Shown piece after piece: positions 1 through 8,884 of a DNA stretch of 64,000 nucleotides. Position numbers and translations under genes: made by a program. Position 1 is the first letter of the stretch. Each line of letters begins with the position of its first letter. The notes beneath the pieces are model-generated. The model was not told the DNA's origin. It saw only the letters and a list, made by a program, of their open reading frames with translations, and made no database searches. Origin of the DNA: Sutterella faecalis (GTDB lineage: Bacteria > Pseudomonadota > Gammaproteobacteria > Burkholderiales > Burkholderiaceae_F). The stretch spans positions 1,054,001 to 1,118,000 of the forward strand of contig NZ_CP040882.1 of NCBI RefSeq assembly GCF_006337085.1. The letters are read 5' to 3'.

Positions 1-597
1 GTTGTCGTTCACGATGACGAGAAGCCTCAGGCCCTTCTTCCAGACGCCCGCGTCGTTCAGGGCCTCAATCGCCATGCCGCCGGTGAGCGCGCCGTCGCCG
101 ATCACGGCGATGGCCCAGCGGTCGTCTTCGCCTTCAAGGTGCGCCGCGACTGCCATGCCGAGTGCGGCTGAAATCGAAGTGGAGCTGTGAGCGGTGCCGA
201 AGGCGTCGAAGGGCGACTCGGAGCGCTTCGGGAACCCGGAGAGGCCGTTCAGCATCCTCAGCTTCGCCATGCCCTCTCTGCGCCCCGTCAGGATCTTATG
301 CGCATACGCCTGATGGCCCACATCCCAGACGATGCGGTCGTAAGGGGTATTGAAGACGTAATGAAGCGCAATCGCGAGCTCCACGGCGCCGAGCGAACTC
401 GAAAGATGTCCCCCCGTCTTCGCGACGGAGCGCACCATGAAGTGCCTCAGCTCCCGGGCGAGCTCGGGAAGCTCCTCCACAGGAAGTTTTCTGAGCGCCT
501 CCACGCCCGTCACCTCGTCAAGAAGCGGATAGTCCATGGGAGCGCCGTAGTCGATATCTCCCGAAGATGAGGCTTTATGCGGGGTGCCTGAAAACAT
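1..597 (-). CDS. dxs: 1-deoxy-D-xylulose-5-phosphate synthase, N-terminal part (runs off window)
   Basis: Thiamine-diphosphate enzyme that condenses pyruvate and glyceraldehyde 3-phosphate, the first step of the MEP isoprenoid pathway in the cytoplasm. The 199 residues present match the DXS N-terminus: GHQAYAHKILTGRR at about 95-108, HSSTSISAALGMA at about 137-149, and the ThDP signature starting GDG at 167 and reaching NDN at 197-199. About two thirds of the usual ~620 residues lie beyond the left edge. The ATG at 597 is used; an in-frame ATG at 537 has no visible Shine-Dalgarno sequence. The gene follows ispA by 47 bases on the same strand, so xseB-ispA-dxs reads as one operon, a common arrangement in proteobacteria. 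Confidence 0.95.
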   Translation of the reverse strand, partial: MFSGTPHKASSSGDIDYGAPMDYPLLDEVTGVEALRKLPVEELPELARELRHFMVRSVAKTGGHLSSSLGAVELAIALHYVFNTPYDRIVWDVGHQAYAHKILTGRREGMAKLRMLNGLSGFPKRSESPFDAFGTAHSSTSISAALGMAVAAHLEGEDDRWAIAVIGDGALTGGMAIEALNDAGVWKKGLRLLVIVNDN

Positions 598-644
598 GCT
601 TGTGGCCTGAGGTGCAAATACGATATTTTGGCGGTTTTTGAGAT

Positions 645-1583
645 TCAATGGGTGCGTCTCACGACGTAGAGCGCGATTTCCCTGAGTCGCTGCGCACCTG
701 CCTCAGGAACTTCACGATCGGCTTCAACGAGCTGAAGCGCCTGAAGCGCCTCTCTTTCGAGATTCTCCGCACGCTCCCGGGCGCCCTCAAGTCCGAGGAG
801 CGACACCCACGTGGGCTTATCGTCCTTTTCGTCCTTGCCGGCCGTCTTCCCGAGCGTTTTCGTGTCCTGCGTGCAGTCGAGAATGTCATCGACCACCTGG
901 AAGGCAACGCCGAGCGACTGCGCGTATTGAACGAGCCCCGCCTTTGCGCCGTCGCCGAGCTTTTCCCAGCATCCCGCCTGTGCGCCCATCAGAACGGAGG
1001 CGAGAATCATCGCGCCCGTCTTCATGGCCTGCATGCGAAGCAGTTCGGCTTCGCCCGGATGTTCGCCCACCATGGCGAGATCTAGGGCCTGACCGCCGCA
1101 CATGCCCCAGACGCCTGCGGCGCGCGCAAGCGTCTGCGTGAGGCGCGCGGCAGTTTCAGCCGGAACCTGGGGCGCGGAAATGACGGTGAAGGCTTCCGCC
1201 TGGAGCGCGTCGCCCGCAAGCATCGCGAGCGCTTCACCGTACTGGACGTGGCAGGTAGGCCGCCCGCGGCGAAGCGTATCGTTGTCCATCGACGGCATGT
1301 CGTCGTGCACGAGGCTGTAGCTGTGGATCATTTCCAGCGCGAGCGCCGCACGGTCCAGAACGGCTTCATCCGCACCGGAGATGACGCCCGCGGCGTAGCA
1401 AAGGAGCGGCCGGATGCGCTTCCCGCCCCCGAGGACGGCGTAGCGCATGGCGCCGATCAGCCGCTTCGGACCTGCCCCGGGGCGCGGCATCATCGATTCC
1501 GCCGCCCATTCGAAATGTCTCGCCCGCTCGTGCGACCAGGCTTCAAAGCCGATTGCGGATTCCTGCTCCTCTCGAGCCGTCAT
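645..1583 (-). CDS. ispA: Farnesyl/geranyl diphosphate synthase (short-chain polyprenyl synthase)
   Basis: Condenses DMAPP and IPP to geranyl and then farnesyl diphosphate in the cytoplasm, supplying quinone side chains and undecaprenyl phosphate. The 312-residue protein has GGGKRIRP at about 52-59, the first aspartate-rich motif DDMPSMD at 94-100 with a Tyr five residues before it (typical of short-chain products), and the second motif DDILD at 232-236. Length is normal for IspA. It sits between xseB (30-base gap) and dxs, so the two pathway enzymes are probably co-transcribed. The exact product chain length is inferred from family motifs. Confidence 0.95.
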   Translation of the reverse strand: MTAREEQESAIGFEAWSHERARHFEWAAESMMPRPGAGPKRLIGAMRYAVLGGGKRIRPLLCYAAGVISGADEAVLDRAALALEMIHSYSLVHDDMPSMDNDTLRRGRPTCHVQYGEALAMLAGDALQAEAFTVISAPQVPAETAARLTQTLARAAGVWGMCGGQALDLAMVGEHPGEAELLRMQAMKTGAMILASVLMGAQAGCWEKLGDGAKAGLVQYAQSLGVAFQVVDDILDCTQDTKTLGKTAGKDEKDDKPTWVSLLGLEGARERAENLEREALQALQLVEADREVPEAGAQRLREIALYVVRRTH

Positions 1584-1613
1584 GTCTAGTCTCCGTTCAC
1601 TTGAGGTCTGTCA

Positions 1614-1865
1614 TCAGAAAGGCGTGTCGCCGTCGGCCGCACCGGGATTTTCGGCGCGGATGCGTTCAATCGCCTCGCGGGCGCGCGCGAGCTCCGAGCG
1701 GCAGCGAAGGAGGAGCTTCGCGCCCCTTTCATAACCCTTCACGCTCTCTTCGAGCGTCACGGTTCCGGATGCCATCTGCGCCGTCAGTGCTTCGAGCTCG
1801 GCGAGCGCTTCCTCAAAGGAAAGCTCTTCCGGCGGCCTTGCCGGCTTTTGGACTGCTTCGGTCAT
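1614..1865 (-). CDS. xseB: Exodeoxyribonuclease VII small subunit
   Basis: Small subunit of ExoVII, which degrades single-stranded DNA together with the large subunit XseA (not in this window). The 83-residue protein carries the family pattern LSFEEALAELEALTAQMASG followed by LEESVKGYERG, two helices that form the conserved coiled hairpin. It starts the xseB-ispA-dxs transcription unit, the usual proteobacterial neighbourhood, which supports the call despite its small size. Confidence 0.93.
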   Translation of the reverse strand: MTEAVQKPARPPEELSFEEALAELEALTAQMASGTVTLEESVKGYERGAKLLLRCRSELARAREAIERIRAENPGAADGDTPF

Positions 1866-2018
1866 GTATCCCTCGGCTGATGGAAGAAAGAATGTTTCGG
1901 GAGGCCGGGAAGACTTTCCCGCCTTCCTGCGGCCTGCCCGTGATTGTAGCGGCAGGAGACTGAAGTCTTCCTTTATGGAAGGCCCCGGGCGTCCTTTTCG
2001 TGGAAAGACGCGAGCCGT

Positions 2019-2834
2019 TCATTTGAGGCGGACATCCTCATGCGGCGCATGAAAGCCTTCTATTGAGGCATGATCGTGATCATGCTCATGCGCGGCGCCA
2101 AGGAGAAGTAGCGAGAGCGCGCAGCCTGCGAGCACGGCAAGAAGGCTTTTGAAGCGGGCGCGCTTCTCTTCAGCCCCTTCAAAGACCTCTGGCAGAAGCG
2201 CAAAGAGGGTGATGTAGACGAAGGAAGCGGACGACATCGCGAGCGCATAGGGAAGAAGCCCTTCAAAGCTTCCGATCGCAGCGAGCCCTGCAAAGCCTCC
2301 AACCACCGCAGAGAGCGCAATGCCGGAGCAGAAAAGAAGCGCCGATCGGGAAGACTTTCCCGCATTCTTCAGAATCACCATGAATCCCGCCTGCTGAGGG
2401 AGTTCATGCATGAGTACCGCGAGAGCCGCAAGCCACCCGGCCGATTCGCTCACAAGGAATGTGGTTACAATCAGAATGCCGTCAACAAAGCTGTGGAGCG
2501 ACGCCGCCGCAAAAAGCGCCGGAAGGCTCTTCGTCTCACCCTTTTGCGCTTCATGCGCATGACCGCCGCCAAGAAGACATCCGGAAATGATGAAGAGGAG
2601 AACGACCGCGAGCATCGCCATTCCGAGCGCATGCGGGTCCGCTCCTTCAACTTCAAATGCTTCCGGAAGCAGATGCGTAAAGGACATGGTGAGGAGAAAT
2701 CCGCTCGCCGCGGCAAGCATCACGTCTCCGAAGCGCGCGAAAGGACGCGTCACCAGCCAGAAGGCGCAGAGAATAGCGGCTCCCCGGGTGATGAAATTGG
2801 CGAGGAACACCTCAAGGCAAAGTAGAAGGCTCAT
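2019..2834 (-). CDS. ZIP-family divalent metal transporter
   Basis: Inner-membrane permease of the ZIP family, importing Zn2+ or a similar divalent cation. About eight hydrophobic segments are visible. The TM4 signature HSFVDGI and the TM5 signature HELPQQAGF carry the metal-binding His, Asp and Glu residues. The cytoplasmic loop before TM4 has GGGHAHEA, and the C-terminal part has HEHDHDHA, both likely metal-binding. I start at the ATG at 2834 (MSLLLCLEVF), which opens directly into TM1; an upstream TTG at 2903 would add 23 residues unlike the family. The metal is inferred. It stands alone, divergent from the symporter at 3347. Confidence 0.88.
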   Translation of the reverse strand: MSLLLCLEVFLANFITRGAAILCAFWLVTRPFARFGDVMLAAASGFLLTMSFTHLLPEAFEVEGADPHALGMAMLAVVLLFIISGCLLGGGHAHEAQKGETKSLPALFAAASLHSFVDGILIVTTFLVSESAGWLAALAVLMHELPQQAGFMVILKNAGKSSRSALLFCSGIALSAVVGGFAGLAAIGSFEGLLPYALAMSSASFVYITLFALLPEVFEGAEEKRARFKSLLAVLAGCALSLLLLGAAHEHDHDHASIEGFHAPHEDVRLK

Positions 2835-3109
2835 GGTGTCCGAAAAAATCGAAAAATAACAATAGAGGCATTTTACGCCTTGTGGAAAAAACGTAAGGGA
2901 CAATCCCTATTTATCGAACTCCAGGAATTCTCTAAAGGGTCAAAGCCGCAAATGCCCTGATTCTTCCCTTCCTGCTGCTTCTTTTTCCTACTCGTAGAGG
3001 ATATTTCCCCGGGCGAGCGGACTTTCTTCGCCGATTTAATTACCTGCCTTTTGCTTTCGAACAAAGAAAAGCATTTTTAAGCCGGAAAGCGCGCTTCAAA
3101 AGTCCCCTT

Positions 3110-3169
3110 GAAATACATGGAATTGATTTGGAAATACATTCTGCAACAGAACGCAATACGCAGAAATAC
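3110..3169. repeat. Four helically phased gaaatac-like heptamers
   Basis: GAAATAC occurs at 3110-3116, 3131-3137 and 3163-3169, with GCAATAC at 3153-3159. Start-to-start spacings are 21, 22 and 10 bases, close to whole DNA turns, so all copies face the same side of the helix. They lie in the 512-base gap between the ZIP transporter and the symporter, about 180-240 bases before the symporter start. An activator or repressor binding array is possible; no protein can be named. The rest of this gap (2835-3109) shows no convincing gene. Confidence 0.4.
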
Positions 3170-3248
3170 GTAAGACAACTCAGTGATTTTTCGCGAAAAC
3201 ACCTTCCTATAATCAAATCAAGCCGGAGTGTTCAGGGCCGGTCGTTTT

Positions 3249-3262
3249 CTGATCTGCATCAA
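3249..3262. promoter_or_regulatory. FNR-like box upstream of the symporter
   Basis: CTGAT-CTGC-ATCAA matches the FNR/Anr consensus TTGAT-N4-ATCAA at 9 of 10 defined positions. It ends 84 bases before the symporter start codon, a distance that fits an activator site. Anaerobic induction of C4-dicarboxylate uptake is known in other proteobacteria. No FNR gene lies in this window, so the site is a motif match only. Confidence 0.45.
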
Positions 3263-3346
3263 ATCGATCAGACGCTTCCCGTCCGGCTCTCGGTTCTCTG
3301 ACTCAAAAAGAAAATGCGCCGTATTCCGGTGCAGGAGACATAAATC

Positions 3347-4579
3347 ATGGCATCCAAATGCAGGATTTCACTCGCGTGGCAGATGATGATCGGCCTCGCG
3401 CTCGGCGTCATAGTCGGCGCGATCGTTGACTCGCAGTTTGCTCAGACCTATCTGCAGCCCCTGGGCACGCTCTTCATCCGCCTCATCCGCATGGTGGTGG
3501 TACCGCTCGTCGTCGCAACGATCATCGCGGGCGCTGCCGGCATTTCCGACACTTCCAAGCTCGGCCGCGTAGCCGGCAAGGTGCTCGTGGTCTACGCCAT
3601 CACGACCGCCATTGCCGTGGCAATCGGCCTGCTCTTTGCCAATCTCATCCAGCCGGGCCTCGGGCTTGACCTCTCGACCGACGGTCTCGTCGCCAAGGCC
3701 GTGAAGGCGCCGAGCCTCTCCGAAACGCTCCTCAACATCGTGCCGATCAACCCGATGGAAGCGATGGCCAAGGGCTCGATGCTCCAGATCATCTTCTTTG
3801 CGGTGATTTTCGGCTTCGGCCTCGCGGCGCTCGGCGAACGCGGCAAGCCCGTGCTTCACTTCTTTGAAATCGTGGGCGACGTGATGATCCGCGTGACGGG
3901 CTACGTCATGATGTACGCTCCGATCGGCGTCTTCGGCCTCATTGCCTTCACGGTCGCGAAGCACGGCCTTTCGGTGCTCCTCCCGCTCTTCTCCCTCATC
4001 CTCACGTCCTTCATTGCAACGGTTGTGCTCGTCTTCCTGATCCTCATCCCGATGGTGATGTTCCTCGGCAAGACCGGTCCCGCGAAGTTCCTGAAGGGCA
4101 TCTTCGAACCCTGGCTCGTCGCCTTCACGACCTGCTCGTCCGCAGCTGCGCTTCCTGCCAACCTCAAGGCCGCACGGCGCCTCGGCGCCACGAAGTCGAT
4201 CGCTTCCTTCTCGATCCCGCTAGGCAACACCGTCAACATGAACGGCACCGCGGTCTACATGGGCGTCTGCGCAATCTTTGCGGCTGAAGTCTTTGGCATT
4301 CACCTCTCGATCTCCGACCAGCTTACCGTCGTTCTGATGGGCGTTCTCGCCGCCATCGGCACCGCGGGCGTTCCGGGCGCCGGCCTCATCATGACGACCG
4401 TAGTCTTCACGCAGGTGGGCATTCCGCTTGAAGCCGTGGCCCTCATCGCCGGCATCGACCGTATCCTCGACATGATCCGTACGTCGATCAATGTGGTGGG
4501 CGACGTTGCCTCCGCCATCGTCGTCACAAACCTCGAGGGCGACCTCAACAGCGAACCCTATCAGGAAGGCGAAGCCTGA
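3347..4579 (+). CDS. Dicarboxylate/amino acid:cation symporter (DAACS family)
   Basis: Inner-membrane secondary transporter of the GltP/DctA/SLC1 family, taking up C4-dicarboxylates or acidic amino acids with Na+ or H+. The 410-residue protein has the family core: about eight hydrophobic helices, the serine-rich hairpin motif TCSSAAALPA near residue 263, the unwound TM7 motif NMNGTAVYMG near 298, and a second hairpin with GVPGAG near 345. SD-like AGGAG precedes the ATG at 3347. Substrate is not decidable from sequence; succinate, fumarate, malate or glutamate would fit the respiratory context. A clear terminator follows at 4609. Confidence 0.9.
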   Translation: MASKCRISLAWQMMIGLALGVIVGAIVDSQFAQTYLQPLGTLFIRLIRMVVVPLVVATIIAGAAGISDTSKLGRVAGKVLVVYAITTAIAVAIGLLFANLIQPGLGLDLSTDGLVAKAVKAPSLSETLLNIVPINPMEAMAKGSMLQIIFFAVIFGFGLAALGERGKPVLHFFEIVGDVMIRVTGYVMMYAPIGVFGLIAFTVAKHGLSVLLPLFSLILTSFIATVVLVFLILIPMVMFLGKTGPAKFLKGIFEPWLVAFTTCSSAAALPANLKAARRLGATKSIASFSIPLGNTVNMNGTAVYMGVCAIFAAEVFGIHLSISDQLTVVLMGVLAAIGTAGVPGAGLIMTTVVFTQVGIPLEAVALIAGIDRILDMIRTSINVVGDVASAIVVTNLEGDLNSEPYQEGEA

Positions 4580-4608
4580 TTTCGCTTCCACTTAAGGATT
4601 CACTCCCC

Positions 4609-4640
4609 AAAGGCTCCGGAAACGGAGCCTTTCTTTTTGA
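4609..4640 (+). terminator. Rho-independent terminator of the symporter
   Basis: Stem AAAGGCTCCG/CGGAGCCTTT with a short GAAA loop, followed by CTTTTT. It lies 30 bases past the symporter stop codon. Confidence 0.88.
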
Positions 4641-4788
4641 GCGCCGCGGGTGAAGAAAATCATTTCTGTTTTTTACGGTGCAAAGCGCCATCGATGAGAG
4701 TCGGGTAGCATCCACGGCAAATTGAACGACTGCCTGTGGCTTTCACACTGTCTGCAGTCATCGCGAAAACATAATCAGGAGATGACCA

Positions 4789-5229
4789 ATGAGCTTCAAG
4801 CCTTTACTTCCCGCTCTTTTCTGCGCAGTTCTTGCCGCCGGCTGCGCCTCCACCGGCGGCAATGCCGGTCCTCAGGGGAAAGCCCCCGAGCTCGCCGGCA
4901 AATCCTTCATGTGGACGGGGGGCGTGAGCGAGGATTGCGAACTTCCGCCCACGATTTCCTTCAGCGAGGAAGGCCGCATCTCTGGACTTGCCGGCTGCAA
5001 CCGGCTCCTCGGGCAATATAAGCAGGACGGAACGAGCCTCGACCTCGGCGAGGTTGCAACCACGATGAAGCTCTGCGCCCCTCAGTTCATGAAGGTCGAG
5101 GATGAATTCCTCGGGTTCCTCCGTCAGGTCCGCTACGTTACGGAAGCGGGCGACGGCATCGACCTCTGGGACAGCAACGGCAAAAAGATCGTCACGCTCG
5201 TCCCCGAACGCGCGGGCAAGTGCGATTGA
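4789..5229 (+). CDS. META-domain (HslJ-like) lipoprotein
   Basis: Predicted outer-membrane lipoprotein: signal peptide of about 18 residues ending in the lipobox LAAGC. The remainder is one META/HslJ domain, recognised by the core pattern FSEEGRISGLAGCNRLLGQY at about 64-83 and the later MKLCAPQFMKVEDEFL. HslJ proteins in E. coli are linked to heat shock and novobiocin resistance, but the molecular role is unclear. Paired Cys residues (C46, C75, C98 and the C-terminal KCD) could form disulfides in the periplasm. SD-like AGGAG lies 8 bases before the ATG. Monocistronic, with a shared terminator after it. Confidence 0.85.
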   Translation: MSFKPLLPALFCAVLAAGCASTGGNAGPQGKAPELAGKSFMWTGGVSEDCELPPTISFSEEGRISGLAGCNRLLGQYKQDGTSLDLGEVATTMKLCAPQFMKVEDEFLGFLRQVRYVTEAGDGIDLWDSNGKKIVTLVPERAGKCD

Positions 5230-5254
5230 TGCCGGATTGAATATTTCTTCCGAG

Positions 5255-5299
5255 AGAAAAGCCCGGTCCGTTCCTTCTGAACGCCGGGCTTTTCTTTAT
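5255..5299. terminator. Bidirectional terminator between META lipoprotein and polA
   Basis: Twelve-base stem AGAAAAGCCCGG/CCGGGCTTTTCT between convergent genes, with T-rich sequence on the plus side and the A-run serving as U-run for the minus strand. Confidence 0.85.
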
Positions 5300-5318
5300 G
5301 CGAGCGTCGGATCGAGGA

Positions 5319-8114
5319 TCAGTGCGATTCGCCCCAGGTGCGGCCCGTGCCGACCTCGGCAATGAGGGGCACCAAAAGGGAAGCCGCTCCCGCCATGAGT
5401 TCCGGGAGCTTCGTTTTGACGAGCTCCACTTCGTCTTCAGGCACTTCAAGCACGAGTTCGTCATGAACCTGAAGAAGGAGCAGGGCCTTGAGCTTCTCGT
5501 CGCGGATCCAGTTTTCCACTGAGATCATGGCGCGCTTGATGATGTCGGCGGCCGTTCCCTGCATCGGCGCATTGATGGCGGCGCGCTCGGCACCGGCCCG
5601 AACCATCGGGCGGCTCGAACGGATGTCGGGGATCCAGAGTCTGCGGCCGAATACGGTCTCAACGTATCCGTCCTCGGCTGCCCGGGCGCGCGTTTCATCC
5701 ATATATCGGCGCACGCCGGGGAAGCGCTGGAAGTAGCGCTCGACGTAGGCCGCCGCGACCTTCCGGTCCAGCCCGAGCTGCTGCGCAAGCCCGAAGGCGC
5801 TCATGCCGTAGATGAGGCCGAAGTTGATCACCTTCGCCATGCGGCGCTCGTCGGGCGTCACCCGGTCGAGCGGCACCCCGAACACCTCCGACGCGGTTGA
5901 ACGGTGCACGTCCTCCCCGCGCGCGAAGGCCGAGAGCAGTCCCTCATCCTGCGAGAGATGCGCCATGATGCGAAGCTCCACCTGAGAATAGTCGGCGTCG
6001 ACGATCGTCCACCCGTCCTGCGCGACAAAAGCGTCGCGAATTCTCCGGCCCTCGGGCGTTCTCGCCGGAATGTTCTGCAGATTCGGATCCGAACTCGCAA
6101 GACGCCCCGTGACGGCCACCGCCTGACCGAACGTCGTGTGCACGCGCCCGTCGCGATCGATCATGAGCGGGAGCTTGTCGAGATACGTGCTCTTTAATTT
6201 CGTGAGCCTTCTGTGCTCGAGAATGATTTTGGGGAGCGGATAGTCGAGCGCAAGCTCGCTCAGCACCTCTTCGTCGGTCGAAGGCGACCCTGAAGCCGTC
6301 TTCTTGATGACGGGGATCTTCTGCTCGACAAACAGAATTTCGGCGAGCTGCTTGGGACTAGCCAGATTGAAGGGCCGGCCCGCTGCATTTTCCGCAGCTT
6401 GGGCGAGCTTCTCGATTTCCACCCCAAGCTCGGCGGATTCGTTTCTCAAAAGCTTTGCGTCAAGCGTGATGCCGACCGCTTCCATCCGGTAGAGAACCGG
6501 GAGGAGCGGGCGCTCGATGGCGTCATAGATGCTGGCGAGCCTGGGATCCGCATCAAGGCGCGCGCGCAGAACCGAACCCGCCGCGCGGATGGCGGCCGCC
6601 TCTTCCGAGAGGAGAAGCGCCGAGGCTTCGGGTTCGACCTCGCGCCAGTGCCGGCGCTTCGCGCCCTTCCCGAGGACCTCGTCCCGGGTGGGAAGCTTTC
6701 TTCTCAGCAAGCGGCGCGCAATTTTTTCGAGATCGTGGGAGAGATGGGCTTCGAGCGTGTAATCCATCAGACGCACGTCGTCGACCGTCCCTGCAGCGAA
6801 AATTTCCTGCGCTGCGAGCGCATGAAGCGCAGATTTGCCGTCATGGAAAATTTTCGGCGCACTGGATTCGAACCAGGGCTTGAGCGCCGCCGCAATTTTG
6901 TCGATCGAGAGTCCGATCGAGGACTGAGCGACATAGACTTCCTTGGGGCTCACCGCAATGCCGAAGCCCCCGAAGTCCGCATGACGCGGCGCGCCGTCGT
7001 AAAGAAGCGCCACCGCAACGGGTTCCGTCCGCGGCGTTTGAAGCGCCGCCACGAGCTGATCGAGCTGATCGGAGTCCGTCACTTCCGTGAAGGGGATGGC
7101 GTCCGGATTCTGATAGTCCTCAGGGAAGGGTTCTCCCTCCGTCGGAAGTTCCGGACGTTCCTCAGCCGGAACGCGGGGCTTTGCCGCAGGCACGGCCTTC
7201 GGCGCGCCGCCGGCCTGCGCGGGCATTGCTGCGGACTGCGCTCCGGGAGCGCCATCGCGCAGGGCTTCTGCCCGGGCGAGCGTTGTTCTCGAAATCTCCC
7301 AGCGTTCGGAAAATTGGTTGAGCGCATCGGCGTCGCTCGGCCCGAAGGCAAGATCAGCGAGCGAACTCACGCCCGGGATGTCCGCGTCGCACTTCACCGT
7401 AACGAGCGCCACCGCCTCATCGAGGAAGGGAAGCCCCGCACGCAGGTTTTCGCCGATCTTTCCCTTCATGGCGGGAGCCGCGGCCCTGATTTCATTGATG
7501 CCGCCGAATTCCGCAACCCACTTGGCCGCCGTCTTCGGACCGCACCCCTTGATCCCGGGGACGTTGTCGACCTTGTCGCCCATCAGCGCAAGGTAGTCGA
7601 TCATGCGTTCGGGCGGCACGCCGTACTTTTCAATCACGCCGGCGCGGTCATAGAACTTCGTGTTCATCGTATTGAGAATCACGACATCGTCGTCGACGAG
7701 CTGCGAAAGATCCTTGTCGCCGGTAGCGACAACCGACTTGACGCCCTCGCGCTTCGCCATTCTGGAGAGCGACCCGATGACGTCGTCGGCCTCGATTCCG
7801 GGGACAATGAGCACCTTCCAGCCGAGCGCCGCCACTACTTTTTCAAGGGGCTCGATCTGCACGCGGAGATCGTCGGGCATGGGCGGGCGATTGGCCTTGT
7901 ACTCGGGATACATCTCATGACGGAAGGTCTTTCCCGGCGCATCGAAAATGACCGCCGCCATATCGGGCTTCGCGAGCGAATGAACGCGCGAGAGCATTCC
8001 GAGGAAGCCCTTGATCGCTCCGGTGGGCTCGCCCGTCGACGTCGTGAGGGGCGGAAGGGCGTGGTAGGCGCGGAAAAGATAATTTGAACCGTCAATAAGA
8101 AGAAGCTTAGGCAT
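5319..8114 (-). CDS. polA: DNA polymerase I, with an apparently inactive 3'-5' exonuclease domain
   Basis: Repair and Okazaki-fragment polymerase, 931 residues when started at the ATG at 8114 (MPKLLLIDGSNYLFRAYHAL); upstream starts would add non-homologous residues. The 5'-nuclease domain is intact: LIDGSNYLFRAYH, GIEADD, TGDKDLSQLV, GDKVDNVPGIKGCGPKTA. The polymerase domain is intact: TGRLASSDPNLQNIP, DADYSQVELRI, the O-helix MAKVINFGLIYGMSAFGLA, and QVHDELVLEV. The middle domain keeps the fold length, but the exonuclease residues of E. coli Pol I are not found: no DTETDS, HDGKSALHAL where NLKYDRGIL is expected, and LLLSEEAAAI where YAAEDADVT is expected. Loss of proofreading is inferred by eye alignment. 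Alone in its transcription unit. Confidence 0.95.
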   Translation of the reverse strand: MPKLLLIDGSNYLFRAYHALPPLTTSTGEPTGAIKGFLGMLSRVHSLAKPDMAAVIFDAPGKTFRHEMYPEYKANRPPMPDDLRVQIEPLEKVVAALGWKVLIVPGIEADDVIGSLSRMAKREGVKSVVATGDKDLSQLVDDDVVILNTMNTKFYDRAGVIEKYGVPPERMIDYLALMGDKVDNVPGIKGCGPKTAAKWVAEFGGINEIRAAAPAMKGKIGENLRAGLPFLDEAVALVTVKCDADIPGVSSLADLAFGPSDADALNQFSERWEISRTTLARAEALRDGAPGAQSAAMPAQAGGAPKAVPAAKPRVPAEERPELPTEGEPFPEDYQNPDAIPFTEVTDSDQLDQLVAALQTPRTEPVAVALLYDGAPRHADFGGFGIAVSPKEVYVAQSSIGLSIDKIAAALKPWFESSAPKIFHDGKSALHALAAQEIFAAGTVDDVRLMDYTLEAHLSHDLEKIARRLLRRKLPTRDEVLGKGAKRRHWREVEPEASALLLSEEAAAIRAAGSVLRARLDADPRLASIYDAIERPLLPVLYRMEAVGITLDAKLLRNESAELGVEIEKLAQAAENAAGRPFNLASPKQLAEILFVEQKIPVIKKTASGSPSTDEEVLSELALDYPLPKIILEHRRLTKLKSTYLDKLPLMIDRDGRVHTTFGQAVAVTGRLASSDPNLQNIPARTPEGRRIRDAFVAQDGWTIVDADYSQVELRIMAHLSQDEGLLSAFARGEDVHRSTASEVFGVPLDRVTPDERRMAKVINFGLIYGMSAFGLAQQLGLDRKVAAAYVERYFQRFPGVRRYMDETRARAAEDGYVETVFGRRLWIPDIRSSRPMVRAGAERAAINAPMQGTAADIIKRAMISVENWIRDEKLKALLLLQVHDELVLEVPEDEVELVKTKLPELMAGAASLLVPLIAEVGTGRTWGESH

Positions 8115-8412
8115 CACATTCACCCGGGAAAATCTCGCGGATCCTTTGTTGAGGAAGAAGCATACGCGAGGAAGCGCGAGCGTGCCCGCCTTCCTTTCTC
8201 CCGACATCCCGCTTCTCACGCGGCTTTGCTTCATTCAGGCAATATCCGCACACGAAATGCTTTGCTTCTGCAAGCGCCACGATCGGCCGCCGCGTGGCAC
8301 AATTTGAATATGGAAGCCCGAATGCTTTTTTTTGAGAAAAAGCCCTGAAGTGCTTCTCATGCGGACGGAAGCAAAACGCCGTTTCTTCCGGCCGGCATTG
8401 GTTTAAAGGCTT

Positions 8413-8847
8413 ATGAAAAAAATTCTTCTTTCCGCCGCCCTCGGCCTCGCCTTTGCGATGAGCACTCAGGCCGCCCCCCTTGATGCGCCTCCGCCCTATG
8501 CGGGGGATGTTGCTGCTCAGGGAGAGACCGCCCCTCAGCCTGCCCGTCGCCTTGAACCCAAGGCGCCCGACGCCGGCATGTCGATCGCGCCCACGGAAGA
8601 AGACATGGAGCGTGCGCGCGAAGCACGCGAGCGCGGCGACAGAGCACCGCGCAACAACGACAAGCGCACCAAAATCGAAGCCGTGCGCGATCCGAACAAC
8701 CACGTGACCGAGTACGTCGTTACCCCGGGCAGCACCAAGATCCCCTACCGGATCGAAAACCAAGCTGACCGGCCGATCGATACGACGCCCGGCAAGAACC
8801 CGAGCGGCACGCTCGGAACGCCGAAACTGATCGAGTTCGGCTGGTAA
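8413..8847 (+). CDS. Small exported protein, DUF2782-like
   Basis: A 144-residue protein with an N-terminal signal peptide (MKKILLSAALGLAFAMSTQA, cleavage after AQA or nearby). The mature part begins proline-rich, then has a charged stretch (about 55-85), then a conserved-looking tail with VTEYVVTPGSTKIPYRIENQ and a final LIEFGW. The tail and the position next to polA resemble DUF2782 proteins of Burkholderiales; that assignment is from memory. No catalytic residues are visible, and a periplasmic role is only inferred. Divergent from polA across about 300 bases that hold no other gene. Confidence 0.65.
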   Translation: MKKILLSAALGLAFAMSTQAAPLDAPPPYAGDVAAQGETAPQPARRLEPKAPDAGMSIAPTEEDMERAREARERGDRAPRNNDKRTKIEAVRDPNNHVTEYVVTPGSTKIPYRIENQADRPIDTTPGKNPSGTLGTPKLIEFGW

Positions 8848-8884
8848 CGATAAAGCCTCCGAAGAGGCTTCTTTGAGGGAAGAC

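Noticed and set aside
2873..3064. 63-codon minus-strand frame upstream of the ZIP transporter
   Set aside because: Lys/Arg-rich, no ribosome binding site or domain; more likely untranslated leader sequence.
6399..8087. 562-codon plus-strand frame opposite polA
   Set aside because: Shadow of polA with Arg-rich composition and no domain.
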